Source: Fimousia sp036311565
GTDB lineage: Bacteria; Bacillota; Clostridia; Lachnospirales; Lachnospiraceae
Direction of reading: 5' to 3'
NCBI GenBank assembly: GCA_036311565.1
Contig: JAXJPR010000004.1
Span: 1-17,504, forward strand
Length of the DNA: 17,504 bases
Shown here: positions 6,858-14,134 of the stretch, piece after piece
Numbering within the stretch: the stretch's first letter is position 1
Layout: the number at the start of each line of letters is the position of its first letter
The notes under the pieces: model-generated
The model's database searches: none
Told to the model about the DNA's origin: nothing
What the model saw: the letters and a program-made list of their open reading frames with translations, nothing else
Made by a program: the position numbers and the translations under genes

Positions 6858-7669
6858 TATCCTATCATTACCCCTTTCGAATCTACTCCATGTCCAACTT
6901 CCAATGTTCTTCCCAACGGAATCTCTTCTCCTAACACTTCTAAAACAATTTGTTCCGCTGCATACATTCCTTCTTCCCGATCTAACTGGGTAAATGTTCC
7001 CAAGACCAGTCCTTTGATATGCTCAAAAACTCCCATCTGTTTAAGCTGATAAAAGAAAGCCGTTATCAATTCTCTTTTTCCGCTTCTGCTTTCTAAAAAT
7101 AAAATTTTTCCATTCAAATCCGGCCAGAAAGAGGTTCCTGCCAGTTTCAAAAAACATCGAATATTTCCACCGACAATCGATGTTTCTTCAGGTAATTCCC
7201 CCTGAAGCATGAAAATCTCTGGCTCACATAATTCATTAGATTTTCCTTCCAGATAATCAAAGAATTCCTTCTGCTGTCTTTCTTCATCCGATCCAATCAG
7301 ATTTCGAATCTGATACAACATTCCCTGATTTCCTGTCTTTGCATATATTCCATTTAAAATCACTGATAAATCACTATATCCAACAAACGGTTTCGGATTC
7401 TCTTTTATTGTTTCGTAATCCAAATACGTCAATACTCCATTGGCCAAATCACCACCGGAAATATCAAAAATCATTTCTACATCTGGATTTCTATAATATT
7501 TCATTAAAATGTCTGCCCGCTTCTTAGCCGAAAATGGCTGGGTCAGATCTGCTTCCATCTCCACTTGAATGTGATGTTCCTTAAGAAGTTCTATCAATTC
7601 ATTCATTTCTTTTTGTCCCTGTTCTGATAGAGGATTGGAACAGGCTGTTAATGCTATATGTTTTATCAT
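6857..7669 (-). CDS. S66-family serine peptidase (LD-carboxypeptidase / MccF-like)
   Basis: A 270-residue protein of peptidase family S66. The nucleophile is Ser99 in VGYSDLS, with Glu193 in FLESRSGKRE and His260 in VGHGVDSKG completing the Ser-Glu-His triad. ISGGDLANGVL matches the family's oxyanion-region glycines. Family members either trim the terminal D-alanine from peptidoglycan tetrapeptides in the cytoplasm or cleave microcin-C-like aminoacyl nucleotides; the sequence alone does not separate these. It is somewhat shorter than usual (about 300-330), mainly at the N-terminus. No signal peptide is seen, so a cytoplasmic place is expected. It is the first gene of the three-gene minus-strand run. 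Confidence 0.88.
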   Translation of the reverse strand: MIKHIALTACSNPLSEQGQKEMNELIELLKEHHIQVEMEADLTQPFSAKKRADILMKYYRNPDVEMIFDISGGDLANGVLTYLDYETIKENPKPFVGYSDLSVILNGIYAKTGNQGMLYQIRNLIGSDEERQQKEFFDYLEGKSNELCEPEIFMLQGELPEETSIVGGNIRCFLKLAGTSFWPDLNGKILFLESRSGKRELITAFFYQLKQMGVFEHIKGLVLGTFTQLDREEGMYAAEQIVLEVLGEEIPLGRTLEVGHGVDSKGVMIG

Positions 7670-7736
7670 GTTATCTTAAATTCCCTTCTTCGTATTCACT
7701 ATTTTCATAAAATAAAATGCACTCTTTACGGCATAC

Positions 7737-7775
7737 AAAAACCTCTTCTATTTTTATATAGCAAATAAAAGAGGT
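7737..7775 (-). terminator. Terminator of the NUDIX/small membrane protein operon
   Basis: AAGAGGT (7769-7775) and ACCTCTT (7741-7747) form a perfect 7-bp stem on the minus strand, with further pairs inside, followed by a U-tract (7741-7737). It lies 11 bp after the small membrane protein gene. Confidence 0.75.
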
Positions 7776-7785
7776 CTTCATACCT

Positions 7786-8061
7786 TTACAGCTGATATGC
7801 AAATGTCATAATAAAAATTAACATTCCCAATGCAAAAAAAGTAATTCCTTTTTTTAAAGATCCATGATGCGTTAATCCTGCGCCTAAGCTTCCTACTGCA
7901 ATCGGAACAAGAATAATCCATGGTTTAATTCGATAATAATGTTTTAATCCATCTCCTGTCAGTCTTAGCCCGACCCCCTCTGGCAGGAAAATAAATTCAC
8001 ACACTGCGAAAATAAAAAGAATAACAAACATTAATATAGACCATGTTTCATGCTTTTTCAC
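7786..8061 (-). CDS. Small membrane protein of unknown function
   Basis: A 91-residue protein with three hydrophobic stretches: SILMFVILFIFAVCEFIFL near the N-terminus, WIILVPIAVGSLGAGL in the middle, and ITFFALGMLIFIMTFAY at the C-terminus. I do not recognise a family. Its start codon overlaps the stop of the NUDIX gene by 4 bp (ATGA), so it is co-translated with it, and a terminator follows closely. Confidence 0.75.
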   Translation of the reverse strand: MKKHETWSILMFVILFIFAVCEFIFLPEGVGLRLTGDGLKHYYRIKPWIILVPIAVGSLGAGLTHHGSLKKGITFFALGMLIFIMTFAYQL

Positions 8062-8486
8062 AACACCACCCCGCTTTCTGACATTCCGGCTCCGTACTGC
8101 CGGACCTGTTCTATCATATGTCCAATATTACCTTCTCCTGCAAATTTGCTTTGATCAAAAAAATCTTGTTCCAGCGTAAGCCATACCAGGGGATGATATT
8201 CTCTTTGCAGTTTTACATTCTCATTTAAAAATCCCACATATACTTCTACATAACAATCCTGATTATAATATGTAAAATCCATCATATGCCTTAAGGAAAT
8301 CTTGGATTTATCAATCCCTGTTTCTTCTAAAAGTTCCCGATAGGCTGCCCCAAATCCATCTTCTCCGGATTCAATTTTTCCTCCAACCAGGTTATACAGA
8401 CCTTTATAAGGATCTTTTAGACGCTTACAAAACAATAGTTTATCACCATCTTTGTGATAGACCATAATGCAATTATATCCCTGCAT
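8058..8486 (-). CDS. NUDIX hydrolase (8-oxo-dGTP diphosphatase-like)
   Basis: A 142-residue protein with a complete Nudix box at residues 36-58: G36-x5-E42-x7-R50-E51-x2-E54-E55-x-G57-I58, fitting GX5EX7REUXEEXGU. Such enzymes hydrolyse nucleoside diphosphates linked to another group; the short length and the NLVGGKIE start of the box resemble MutT-like 8-oxo-dGTP diphosphatases, but substrate cannot be set from sequence. It starts at an ATG preceded by AAGGAGAAAG and has its own promoter at 8517-8544. It overlaps the next gene by 4 bp. Confidence 0.9.
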   Translation of the reverse strand: MQGYNCIMVYHKDGDKLLFCKRLKDPYKGLYNLVGGKIESGEDGFGAAYRELLEETGIDKSKISLRHMMDFTYYNQDCYVEVYVGFLNENVKLQREYHPLVWLTLEQDFFDQSKFAGEGNIGHMIEQVRQYGAGMSESGVVL

Positions 8487-8516
8487 GTCTTTCTCCTTTT
8501 GTTATCTCATATTTCT

Positions 8517-8544
8517 ATTCTACCATAAGTTTATATTACTGCAA
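8517..8544 (-). promoter_or_regulatory. Promoter of the NUDIX gene
   Basis: On the minus strand, -35 TTGCAG (8544-8539) and -10 TAGAAT (8522-8517) with 16 bp between, about 25 bp upstream of the NUDIX start codon. Confidence 0.55.
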
Positions 8545-8623
8545 GAATTCATCTTTGAAATTTGTGTGAATTTTTCTCTTTTTCATATAAAAGAATTTTT
8601 TAAGTGGTATTTCTTGCATAATA

Positions 8624-8649
8624 AAAACTAATATTCATATATTAGTTTT
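8624..8649. promoter_or_regulatory. AT-rich 11-bp-arm inverted repeat upstream of the recombinase locus
   Basis: AAAACTAATAT (8624-8634), spacer TCAT, and its exact reverse complement (8639-8649). It lies 10 bp upstream of the AGGAAGTGG ribosome site of the small ORF. It may be an operator or a leader hairpin; there is no T run of terminator type beyond it. The rest of 8545-8623 shows no other clear structure. Confidence 0.55.
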
Positions 8650-8671
8650 AAAATATGCAGGAAGTGGTCAT

Positions 8672-8845
8672 TTGAAAAAAACAACCTACTATCTTTGGAA
8701 ATCTGATAATCAAACAGACAAAGAGTTTGAATCCATAAAACAAAAATTATTCCAAATGGGATTTCGTGTTGTCACATTTGAAAGCGGGCAAAAAGAATCT
8801 GCGATTCAAAATGGAATAAAAGCAATCATCAGGAACCATATTTAA
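8672..8845 (+). CDS. Small ORF upstream of the serine recombinase
   Basis: A 57-residue reading frame starting with TTG at 8672, preceded by AGGAAGTGG (8659-8667). It begins MKKTTYYLWKSDNQTDKEF and continues with a mixed helix/strand pattern (LFQMGFRVVTFESG) and ends KAIIRNHI. It is soluble, with no cysteines. I do not recognise a family. Good codon texture and ribosome site argue that it is real. It precedes the recombinase by 69 bp on the same strand, so it may be a partner such as a regulator or directionality factor (inference only). Confidence 0.55.
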   Translation: MKKTTYYLWKSDNQTDKEFESIKQKLFQMGFRVVTFESGQKESAIQNGIKAIIRNHI

Positions 8846-8914
8846 ATCGATTCTAAACAAATCTTTTCTGCATTATACTATAAAAAGGATTTCTTTCTGG
8901 AGGGATAAAGACCT

Positions 8915-10492
8915 ATGAATGCAGGATATGTCCGTTTATCCAGAGATGATGATAAACGCAATTATTCTTCTATTGAAAACCAAAAACTAATCATTACGCA
9001 GTATGCAAAAGAACGAAACCTTAACATTGATTGCTGGTATGAGGATGATGGTATTTCTGGTTATATCTTTGAACGCCCAGGATTTATTCAGCTTATGCAT
9101 GATTTAAAAAAAGACATTGATACCGTTTTCGTAAAAGACTTCTCCCGGCTTGGCAGACATAACGCAAAAATACTTCTTTTATTAGATGAATTTAAGGAAA
9201 TGGGAAAACATCTCATTGTCATTGATGATCATTATGACTCAAAATTATCTGATGATGATATCATTGGCATTACAACATGGTTCAATGAACGCTACGTCAA
9301 AGATACAAGCAAAAAAATACGTCAGGCATTGGGAGCCAGACAAAAAAATGGTACTCTTATCACGCAGCCTCCCTTTGGATACAAAAAATCAGACCAGAGC
9401 AATACAATACTTGAAATTGTACCAAAAGAAGCCAAAATAATCCGACAAATCTATGATTTATATATTCAAGGCCTGGGATATCGTAAGATTTCTATTTATC
9501 TTACAGAAGAAAAAATTCCTACTCCCTCTATGATCCGCAGAGAATGGGAACTAAAAAGAGGGCGTAACACGAACCGAAAAATTTCAAATACATGGTCTGA
9601 CAGCATGGTAAAATATATTTTAGATAATGATTACTATATTGGAACCTTGCGTTTGGGAAAACGCGCAAGACAGACGATCCACGGAAAAGATAAACGTGTG
9701 CCCAAAGAGGAACAATATATTTTCGAAAATCATCATCCACCAATCATTGATAAAATGACCTTTGATCTAGTACAGGAATTAAAAGCAACACGCAATCGGT
9801 CACACTACAAGGGAAATCACGGAGCATGGACTGGCTCACAGGTACCCAGTCTATTTGGCAGTTGTCTTTATTGCAAAGACTGCGGAAGCAAACTGACACC
9901 CATTCGCCGTCAGACTTCTGCCGGCATACGCAAATATTATATCTGTAGTACCTATAATTCAAAGGGGAAACGTTACTGTTTGAAATCTCATCTTATTAAA
10001 GAAAGCGATTTAACAAAAGATATCATCGCTTATATTCAATTGTGTCGTAACATTTTTTATAAGGACATTATATCGTATAATATGGAGATTTTTCATATCT
10101 CCAAAAAAATAACAAGCCAAACGTGTTCTAATATCCAGGAAGAAATCGATGAAACAAAAAAACATTTAAAAACATTACTTTCCCAAAAAGCAAAAGATCT
10201 TTCCATAAATCCAGAAAACATAAATCCAGAAAATCAAACACTCATTGCAGAAAGTTATGATTCTATTCAACAGGAACTAATGACTAAAATTCATACTCTG
10301 GAAAAAAAACTTGACAGCCAAAAAATTCAGGAATCAAAAATATCCAAAGTTCAGCCGACTGCTCTTGACATCATTGATCACCTTATTTCAGAAGGCACGT
10401 TAAATCGTACAGATATTGAATTTTTAATTGATCGTATTGAAGTGGATGAAAACGGTCTGCCAGAAATTAAACTAAAGGCGAAACTTCCTTAG
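8915..10492 (+). CDS. Large serine recombinase
   Basis: A 525-residue site-specific recombinase. The resolvase catalytic domain is at about 1-150, with the nucleophile Ser9 in GYVRLSRDDD and the arginine motif VKDFSRLGRH. The recombinase domain (about 165-290) holds PFGYKK, GYRKISIYL and WSDSMVKYILDNDYYIG. A zinc ribbon follows with C317, C320, C323, C344 and C355, then a coiled-coil stretch (about 395-470) and a short C-terminal segment. Family members integrate, excise or invert DNA between short att sites via a covalent seryl intermediate. Start ATG follows GGAGGG. No phage, conjugation or cargo genes adjoin it, so it stands alone; its target is unknown. A bidirectional terminator follows at 10530-10568. 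Confidence 0.92.
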   Translation: MNAGYVRLSRDDDKRNYSSIENQKLIITQYAKERNLNIDCWYEDDGISGYIFERPGFIQLMHDLKKDIDTVFVKDFSRLGRHNAKILLLLDEFKEMGKHLIVIDDHYDSKLSDDDIIGITTWFNERYVKDTSKKIRQALGARQKNGTLITQPPFGYKKSDQSNTILEIVPKEAKIIRQIYDLYIQGLGYRKISIYLTEEKIPTPSMIRREWELKRGRNTNRKISNTWSDSMVKYILDNDYYIGTLRLGKRARQTIHGKDKRVPKEEQYIFENHHPPIIDKMTFDLVQELKATRNRSHYKGNHGAWTGSQVPSLFGSCLYCKDCGSKLTPIRRQTSAGIRKYYICSTYNSKGKRYCLKSHLIKESDLTKDIIAYIQLCRNIFYKDIISYNMEIFHISKKITSQTCSNIQEEIDETKKHLKTLLSQKAKDLSINPENINPENQTLIAESYDSIQQELMTKIHTLEKKLDSQKIQESKISKVQPTALDIIDHLISEGTLNRTDIEFLIDRIEVDENGLPEIKLKAKLP

Positions 10493-10529
10493 ATTCGTTG
10501 CTCTGTTTTATGGAGTTTTTTCATTCACA

Positions 10530-10568
10530 GGAAAAGCGCCGATCTAAAGAATAGAATCGGCGCTTTCC
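10530..10568. terminator. Bidirectional terminator-like hairpin between recombinase and cysK
   Basis: Arms 10530-10543 and 10556-10568 pair nearly perfectly (GCGCCGAT core, one bulged A) around a 12-nt loop. T-rich tails on both sides are weak (TTTCCTT, TTTTCC), but the GC-rich stem between two convergent genes fits a shared terminator. The stretch 10569-10674 holds no clear gene. Confidence 0.65.
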
Positions 10569-10674
10569 TTGAGTAAAATAATACATATTACTTTTCAGTA
10601 AATTCTCCTGTTTTGGAATTATCGGTGATGGAATCTGGTATTCCCTTATGCAGCAATATTCATTTTTTACCACT

Positions 10675-11663
10675 TTATGATTCAAATAACCCAGAGGATA
10701 GGTAACGAAGTCCTGTATCAGCAGAAACTGCTACAATTTTCTTACCCTTATTTTCTGGTCTCTTCGCAAGCTGAATTGATGCATAAATGGCAGATCCAGA
10801 GGATTCTCCAAGGAGCACCCCCCCTCGGTCCTTACAACCTTTCTTGCTGTTTCATAAGCATCTAAAGCTTCTACTGCAATAATTTCATCATAAATATCAT
10901 GATCTACGTTTTTAGGAATATGATTGCGTGGAATGTTTTCATCAAATGGATGCACTCCTGTGATTTCATTTTCTGGCAATGGAATATCTGATGTTGGAAT
11001 AGAGTTTGGCCCTGATTCCACACCTACGACCTGAATATCTGGATTCTGTGATTTTAGGAATTTCCCCACACCAGATAGTGTACCGCCAGTTCCCACTGCT
11101 GCCACAAAGATATCAACTTGTCCGTCAGTATCTTTCCAGATTTCAGGTCCGGTTGTTGCCTCGTGGAATTCTCTCTTTGCCAGGTTGCTTGTCTGATCAA
11201 CGAATACAACATTATCTTTCGTCTCTACATGATTCTTGATTGCTTTTGCAATACCTACAAAGTCACCATTATTGGCTTCTACCAATTTAGCTACAACAGG
11301 ATCTTCTGATAATTTGATTGGCGTTCCGCCAAATGCTTTGATTACCTGGAACCGCTCCAAGCTTACCTGATCCTGGATATACACTTTAAACCGATAGCCT
11401 TTTGACGCTGCAAAGGCTGCTAAAGCAATTCCAGTATTTCCACTGGTAACATCTACAATAGTACCGCCAGGACGAAGTTCCCCGGATTTTCTTTGGATTG
11501 AATCAAGGCCAGAGCAGTTCTGTCTTTGACACTCTGATTTGGATTATTGAATTCCAGTTTTACGATTACCTCCGCATCTAAACTTTCTTCTCTTTCTAAA
11601 TTGGTAAGTTCTAAGAGTGGGGTATTACCCCCAGTTCTGCAATAGATTTTTGATGTCTGCCAT
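10675..11663 (-). pseudogene. cysK: Cysteine synthase (O-acetylserine sulfhydrylase), four frameshifts
   Basis: CysK makes cysteine from O-acetylserine and sulfide with PLP. Joining frames gives a protein of about 330 residues: PLLELTNLE, the PLP-lysine motif NPNQSVKDRTAL, TSGNTGIALA, the PLP phosphate loop AAVGTGGTLSGVGK, and the end LRYLSSGLFES. Start ATG at 11663 follows AAAGGAGG. Frame breaks fall in four homopolymers: T5 at 11647-11651, C5 at 11628-11632, T4 at 11487-11490 and C7 at 10818-10824 (plus-strand letters). Losing one base in each explains all of them (the last could also be a two-base gain). No missense decay is evident, so sequencing error is plausible. It diverges from nifS and has a leader terminator. 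Confidence 0.88.
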
Positions 11664-11711
11664 AATATAATCCTCCTTTTATTTATATCTCCCATACCCA
11701 TAAATGAAATG

Positions 11712-11759
11712 AAAAAAGACAACTGAGATTTTATTTTTACCACAAAATCTCCAGCTGTC
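11712..11759 (-). terminator. Leader terminator upstream of cysK
   Basis: On the minus strand, a 15-16 bp stem (about 11759-11744 with 11732-11718, one bulge and one G-U pair) is followed by six U (11717-11712). It lies about 50 bp upstream of the cysK start and about 70 nt after the predicted transcript start, the place of an attenuator. No known riboswitch or T-box was recognised in the short leader. Confidence 0.7.
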
Positions 11760-11796
11760 TGGTCAATTTCTTTTCTTTTCATTTACAAAATTAATC

Positions 11797-11815
11797 ACAT
11801 ACTTGTTCGGTATGT
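11797..11815. promoter_or_regulatory. ACATAC-N7-GTATGT inverted repeat in the cysK leader
   Basis: Perfect 6-bp arms with a 7-bp spacer (11797-11802, 11810-11815), starting just after the predicted cysK transcription start. The ATAC...GTAT form recalls operators of Rrf2-type regulators (IscR/CymR), but this is only a resemblance. Confidence 0.4.
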
Positions 11816-11835
11816 TTAATATGTTTATGAATTTT

Positions 11836-11864
11836 GTTATACCACTTATTATCCAGTTTTTCAA
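11836..11864 (-). promoter_or_regulatory. Promoter of cysK
   Basis: On the minus strand, -35 TTGAAA (11864-11859) and -10 TATAAC (11841-11836) with 17 bp between. Predicted start near 11829. Confidence 0.6.
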
Positions 11865-11891
11865 GAGAAATAATAAAATTTATATTATAGA

Positions 11892-11911
11892 ATAATCCTA
11901 TTAATGATTAT
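11892..11911. promoter_or_regulatory. ATAATC-N8-GATTAT inverted repeat between cysK and nifS
   Basis: Perfect 6-bp arms (11892-11897, 11906-11911) located between the divergent cysK and nifS promoters, upstream of both -35 boxes. Possible regulator site. Confidence 0.35.
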
Positions 11912-11924
11912 AGAAATAAAATAG

Positions 11925-11952
11925 TTGATTATTCCTATTGGAGTAATATAAT
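11925..11952 (+). promoter_or_regulatory. Promoter of nifS with an overlapping dyad
   Basis: -35 TTGATT (11925-11930) and -10 TATAAT (11947-11952), 16 bp apart. An imperfect dyad ATTATTCC-TATT-GGAGTAAT (11929-11948, one mismatch) fills the spacer, as expected for a repressor site. Confidence 0.6.
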
Positions 11953-11964
11953 ATGAGGACACTT

Positions 11965-12030
11965 ATGAATAACATCAGAGATATCCGGAGCTCTGAATCA
12001 TATTTTAAGGAAAGAAGGCGTATTTTATGA
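11965..12030 (+). CDS. Possible 21-residue upstream ORF coupled to nifS
   Basis: An ATG at 11965 opens a 21-codon frame (MNNIRDIRSSESYFKERRRI and one more residue) whose TGA overlaps the nifS start as ATGA. It could be a leader peptide for translational coupling. The ribosome site would be AGGA at 11956-11959, about at the predicted transcript start, so whether it is translated is uncertain. Confidence 0.3.
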   Translation: MNNIRDIRSSESYFKERRRIL

Positions 12031-13220
12031 GTAAAATTATTTATTTAGATAATGCAGCAACTACACAAGTAAATGAAGAAGTACTAAATACAATGCTTCC
12101 ATTTTTTAGAGAAACATATTGTAATCCGTCTGCAGTATATCGTTTTGCCGGAGAAGGAAAGAAAGCAGTAGATTATGCAAGAAACCAGGTAGCTGATGTA
12201 ATTGGCGCTAAACCAGAAGAAATATATTTTACTGGTGGAGGAAGCGAGTCAGATAACTGGGCATTAAAAACAACTGCAGAAGCTTATTCTTGGAAGGGAA
12301 AACATATTATTACCAGTAAGATCGAACACCATGCTATTTTACATACGTGTGAATATCTGGAAAAGCAGGGATGTGAAGTGACTTATCTGGATGTGGATAA
12401 AGAAGGAAAAATCTCTCTGGAAGAATTAAAAGCAGCCATTCGCCCAGATACGATTTTAATATCAATTATGGCAGCAAATAATGAAATTGGAACGATAGAA
12501 CCGATTCAGGAAATCGGCAGGATTGCGCATGAACGCGGAGTATTATTCCATACAGATGCAGTACAGGCATATGGGCATATTCCTATTAATGTGAAAGAAA
12601 TGAACATCGATCTTCTTTCTGCAAGCGGGCATAAATTCAATGGCCCAAAAGGAATCGGCATTATGTATATTCGTGAAGGTATAAAAATAGATTCTTTTAT
12701 TCATGGAGGTGCACAGGAACGAGGAAAAAGAGCAGGGACTTCCAACGTACCAGGTATTGTTGGAATTGGAAAAGCAGCACAGATTGCTAAGGACACAATG
12801 GAAGAAAGAAACACCAGGGAAACAGCGATAAGAGATCATCTGATTGAAAGAGTTTTAAAAGAAATTCCATATACCAGACTGAATGGACATCCTGTGGACA
12901 GACTACCTAATAATGCTAATTTTTGTTTTCGATTTATCGAAGGAGAGTCCATGCTGATTATGCTGGATCAATTAGGAATATGTGCTTCCAGTGGATCTGC
13001 CTGCACATCAGGATCTTTGGATCCTTCACATGTTCTTCTTGCTATTGGACTGCCACATGAGATTGCACATGGATCATTAAGACTTACTCTATCAGAGGAG
13101 ACTACCTTAGAAGAGATTGATTTTGTAGTAGATGAACTTAAGAAAATCATTAAAAGACTTCGCGATATGTCTCCATTATATGAAGACTTTATAAAAAACC
13201 AAAGAATATTTCAGAATTAG
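12027..13220 (+). CDS. nifS: Cysteine desulfurase
   Basis: A 397-residue class-V PLP aminotransferase-fold enzyme that takes sulfur from cysteine as an enzyme persulfide for iron-sulfur clusters and other acceptors. YLDNAATTQV opens the protein; the PLP lysine is K203 in SASGHKFNGPKG; the persulfide cysteine is C326 in SSGSACTSGSLDPSH, the NifS/IscS class-I pattern; RAGTSNVPGIVGIGKA and the SPLYEDF tail are typical of NifS rather than SufS. Length and both key residues match the family. The gene usually sits before nifU; here it is followed only by relics. It diverges from cysK, so cysteine making and cysteine desulfuration may share control. A ribosome site AGAAGG precedes the ATG. Confidence 0.93.
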   Translation: MSKIIYLDNAATTQVNEEVLNTMLPFFRETYCNPSAVYRFAGEGKKAVDYARNQVADVIGAKPEEIYFTGGGSESDNWALKTTAEAYSWKGKHIITSKIEHHAILHTCEYLEKQGCEVTYLDVDKEGKISLEELKAAIRPDTILISIMAANNEIGTIEPIQEIGRIAHERGVLFHTDAVQAYGHIPINVKEMNIDLLSASGHKFNGPKGIGIMYIREGIKIDSFIHGGAQERGKRAGTSNVPGIVGIGKAAQIAKDTMEERNTRETAIRDHLIERVLKEIPYTRLNGHPVDRLPNNANFCFRFIEGESMLIMLDQLGICASSGSACTSGSLDPSHVLLAIGLPHEIAHGSLRLTLSEETTLEEIDFVVDELKKIIKRLRDMSPLYEDFIKNQRIFQN

Positions 13221-13240
13221 AATTTTCTTGGATTTGTTAA

Positions 13241-13486
13241 TATGAGAATTGGATGTATTTATATTTATCACCATTATCAAAATTACCCATCCAGACCATA
13301 TGCATCTGTGGCTATCTAGAACCATTGTCAGCTGTCCTGTGTTCAGCACTCTTATTTCATAAAACTATGCTGTCACTTCAGAAAATGGGTGCAATTTTTA
13401 TTTTAGTGGACTCTATATTCGCAGAATGTGGAGATTCATTAAAACAAAAGACTGTAGCTTCACTTTTGATCAAACTTTATTCGTAA
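13241..13486 (+). pseudogene. Relic of an EamA/DMT transporter, C-terminal end
   Basis: A reading frame of about 80 codons. It reads SPLSKLPIQTICICGYLEPL, then SAVLCSALLFHKTMLSLQ and KMGAIFILVDSIFAE. This matches the end of the second EamA domain of drug/metabolite transporters, where a YLEPLSAVL-type helix is followed by a short loop and a GAxLILGG-type final helix. The other eight or so membrane helices are missing, so it is a leftover after deletion. It lies between nifS and another truncated gene. Confidence 0.6.
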
Positions 13487-13508
13487 ACTTCTAATTTACA
13501 TAGATCTT

Positions 13509-14087
13509 GTGCAGCCAGGTGGTATGCCACAGATGATTTTTGAATACGTCTTAAGGAAAAATGGCATTGATCCTGAAAAAGATATTAACTTAATTCAAAA
13601 CATCGATTTTGCTAATACCGCTGGTGCTTTTACTGGAGGTACTGGAGATTTTACCGTAGAATTTGAACCAAATGCGACTTCTTTGGAAAATGAAGGAGAA
13701 GGATATGTGGTTGCTTCCTTAGGCGTAGAAAGCGGTTATGTTCCTTATACTACTTATTGTGCGAAACAAAGCTATTTAAAAGAAAATTCAGATTTGGTCA
13801 AACGATTTGTCCGTGCCATTGCCAAAGGACAGCAATATGTCAACAGCCATACTCCAGAGGAAATTGCGGATGTCATCGCTCCACAATTTAAAGAGACCAG
13901 CAAAGCTGACTTAGTAAAAATTATTACCAGATATGCCGAACAGGGAAGCTATAAAGAAACTCCAGTTTTTGATGAGGATGGATATGAATTGCTTCAGGAT
14001 ATCTTAGAACAGGCTGGAGAATTAAAAGAACGGGTACCATTTGATACCCTTGTTGATAATACCTATGCAAAAGAAGCTGTAAAATAA
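13509..14087 (+). pseudogene. ABC transporter substrate-binding protein (SsuA/TauA/NMT1 type), C-terminal half
   Basis: A 192-codon frame beginning inside the family motif GGMPQMIFEYVLRKNGIDPE. It continues with AFTGGTGDFTVEFEP, GYVVASLGVESGYVPYT and the helical C-terminus ending DNTYAKEAVK. This is the second half of a periplasmic-type binding protein for sulfonates, taurine, nitrate or thiamine precursors. The signal peptide and about 130 N-terminal residues are missing; the frame starts at a GTG without a ribosome site, and no permease or ATPase partner is nearby. The junction with upstream sequence near 13509 marks a deletion. It ends just before the bidirectional terminator. It is taken as non-functional. 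Confidence 0.75.
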
Positions 14088-14101
14088 CTTTTTATAGAAA
14101 T

Positions 14102-14132
14102 AAGAAAGCCGTGGATATTCCACGGTTTTCTT
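14102..14132. terminator. Bidirectional terminator
   Basis: A 13-bp stem (14102-14114 with 14120-14132, one G-U) with loop ATATT. A-rich on one arm and T-rich on the other, so it works both ways. It separates the binding-protein relic from the minus-strand metal operon. Confidence 0.8.
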
Positions 14133-14134
14133 GT

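Noticed and set aside
10588..10672. Minus-strand tail reading GIPDSITDNSKTGEFTEK before a stop, between cysK and the terminator.
   Set aside because: It looks somewhat protein-like but is short, has no clear start, and I could not assign it to a family; possibly a gene remnant.
11664..11829. Possible S-box or T-box riboswitch in the cysK leader.
   Set aside because: Only about 70 nt precede the terminator and none of the known conserved motifs was seen.
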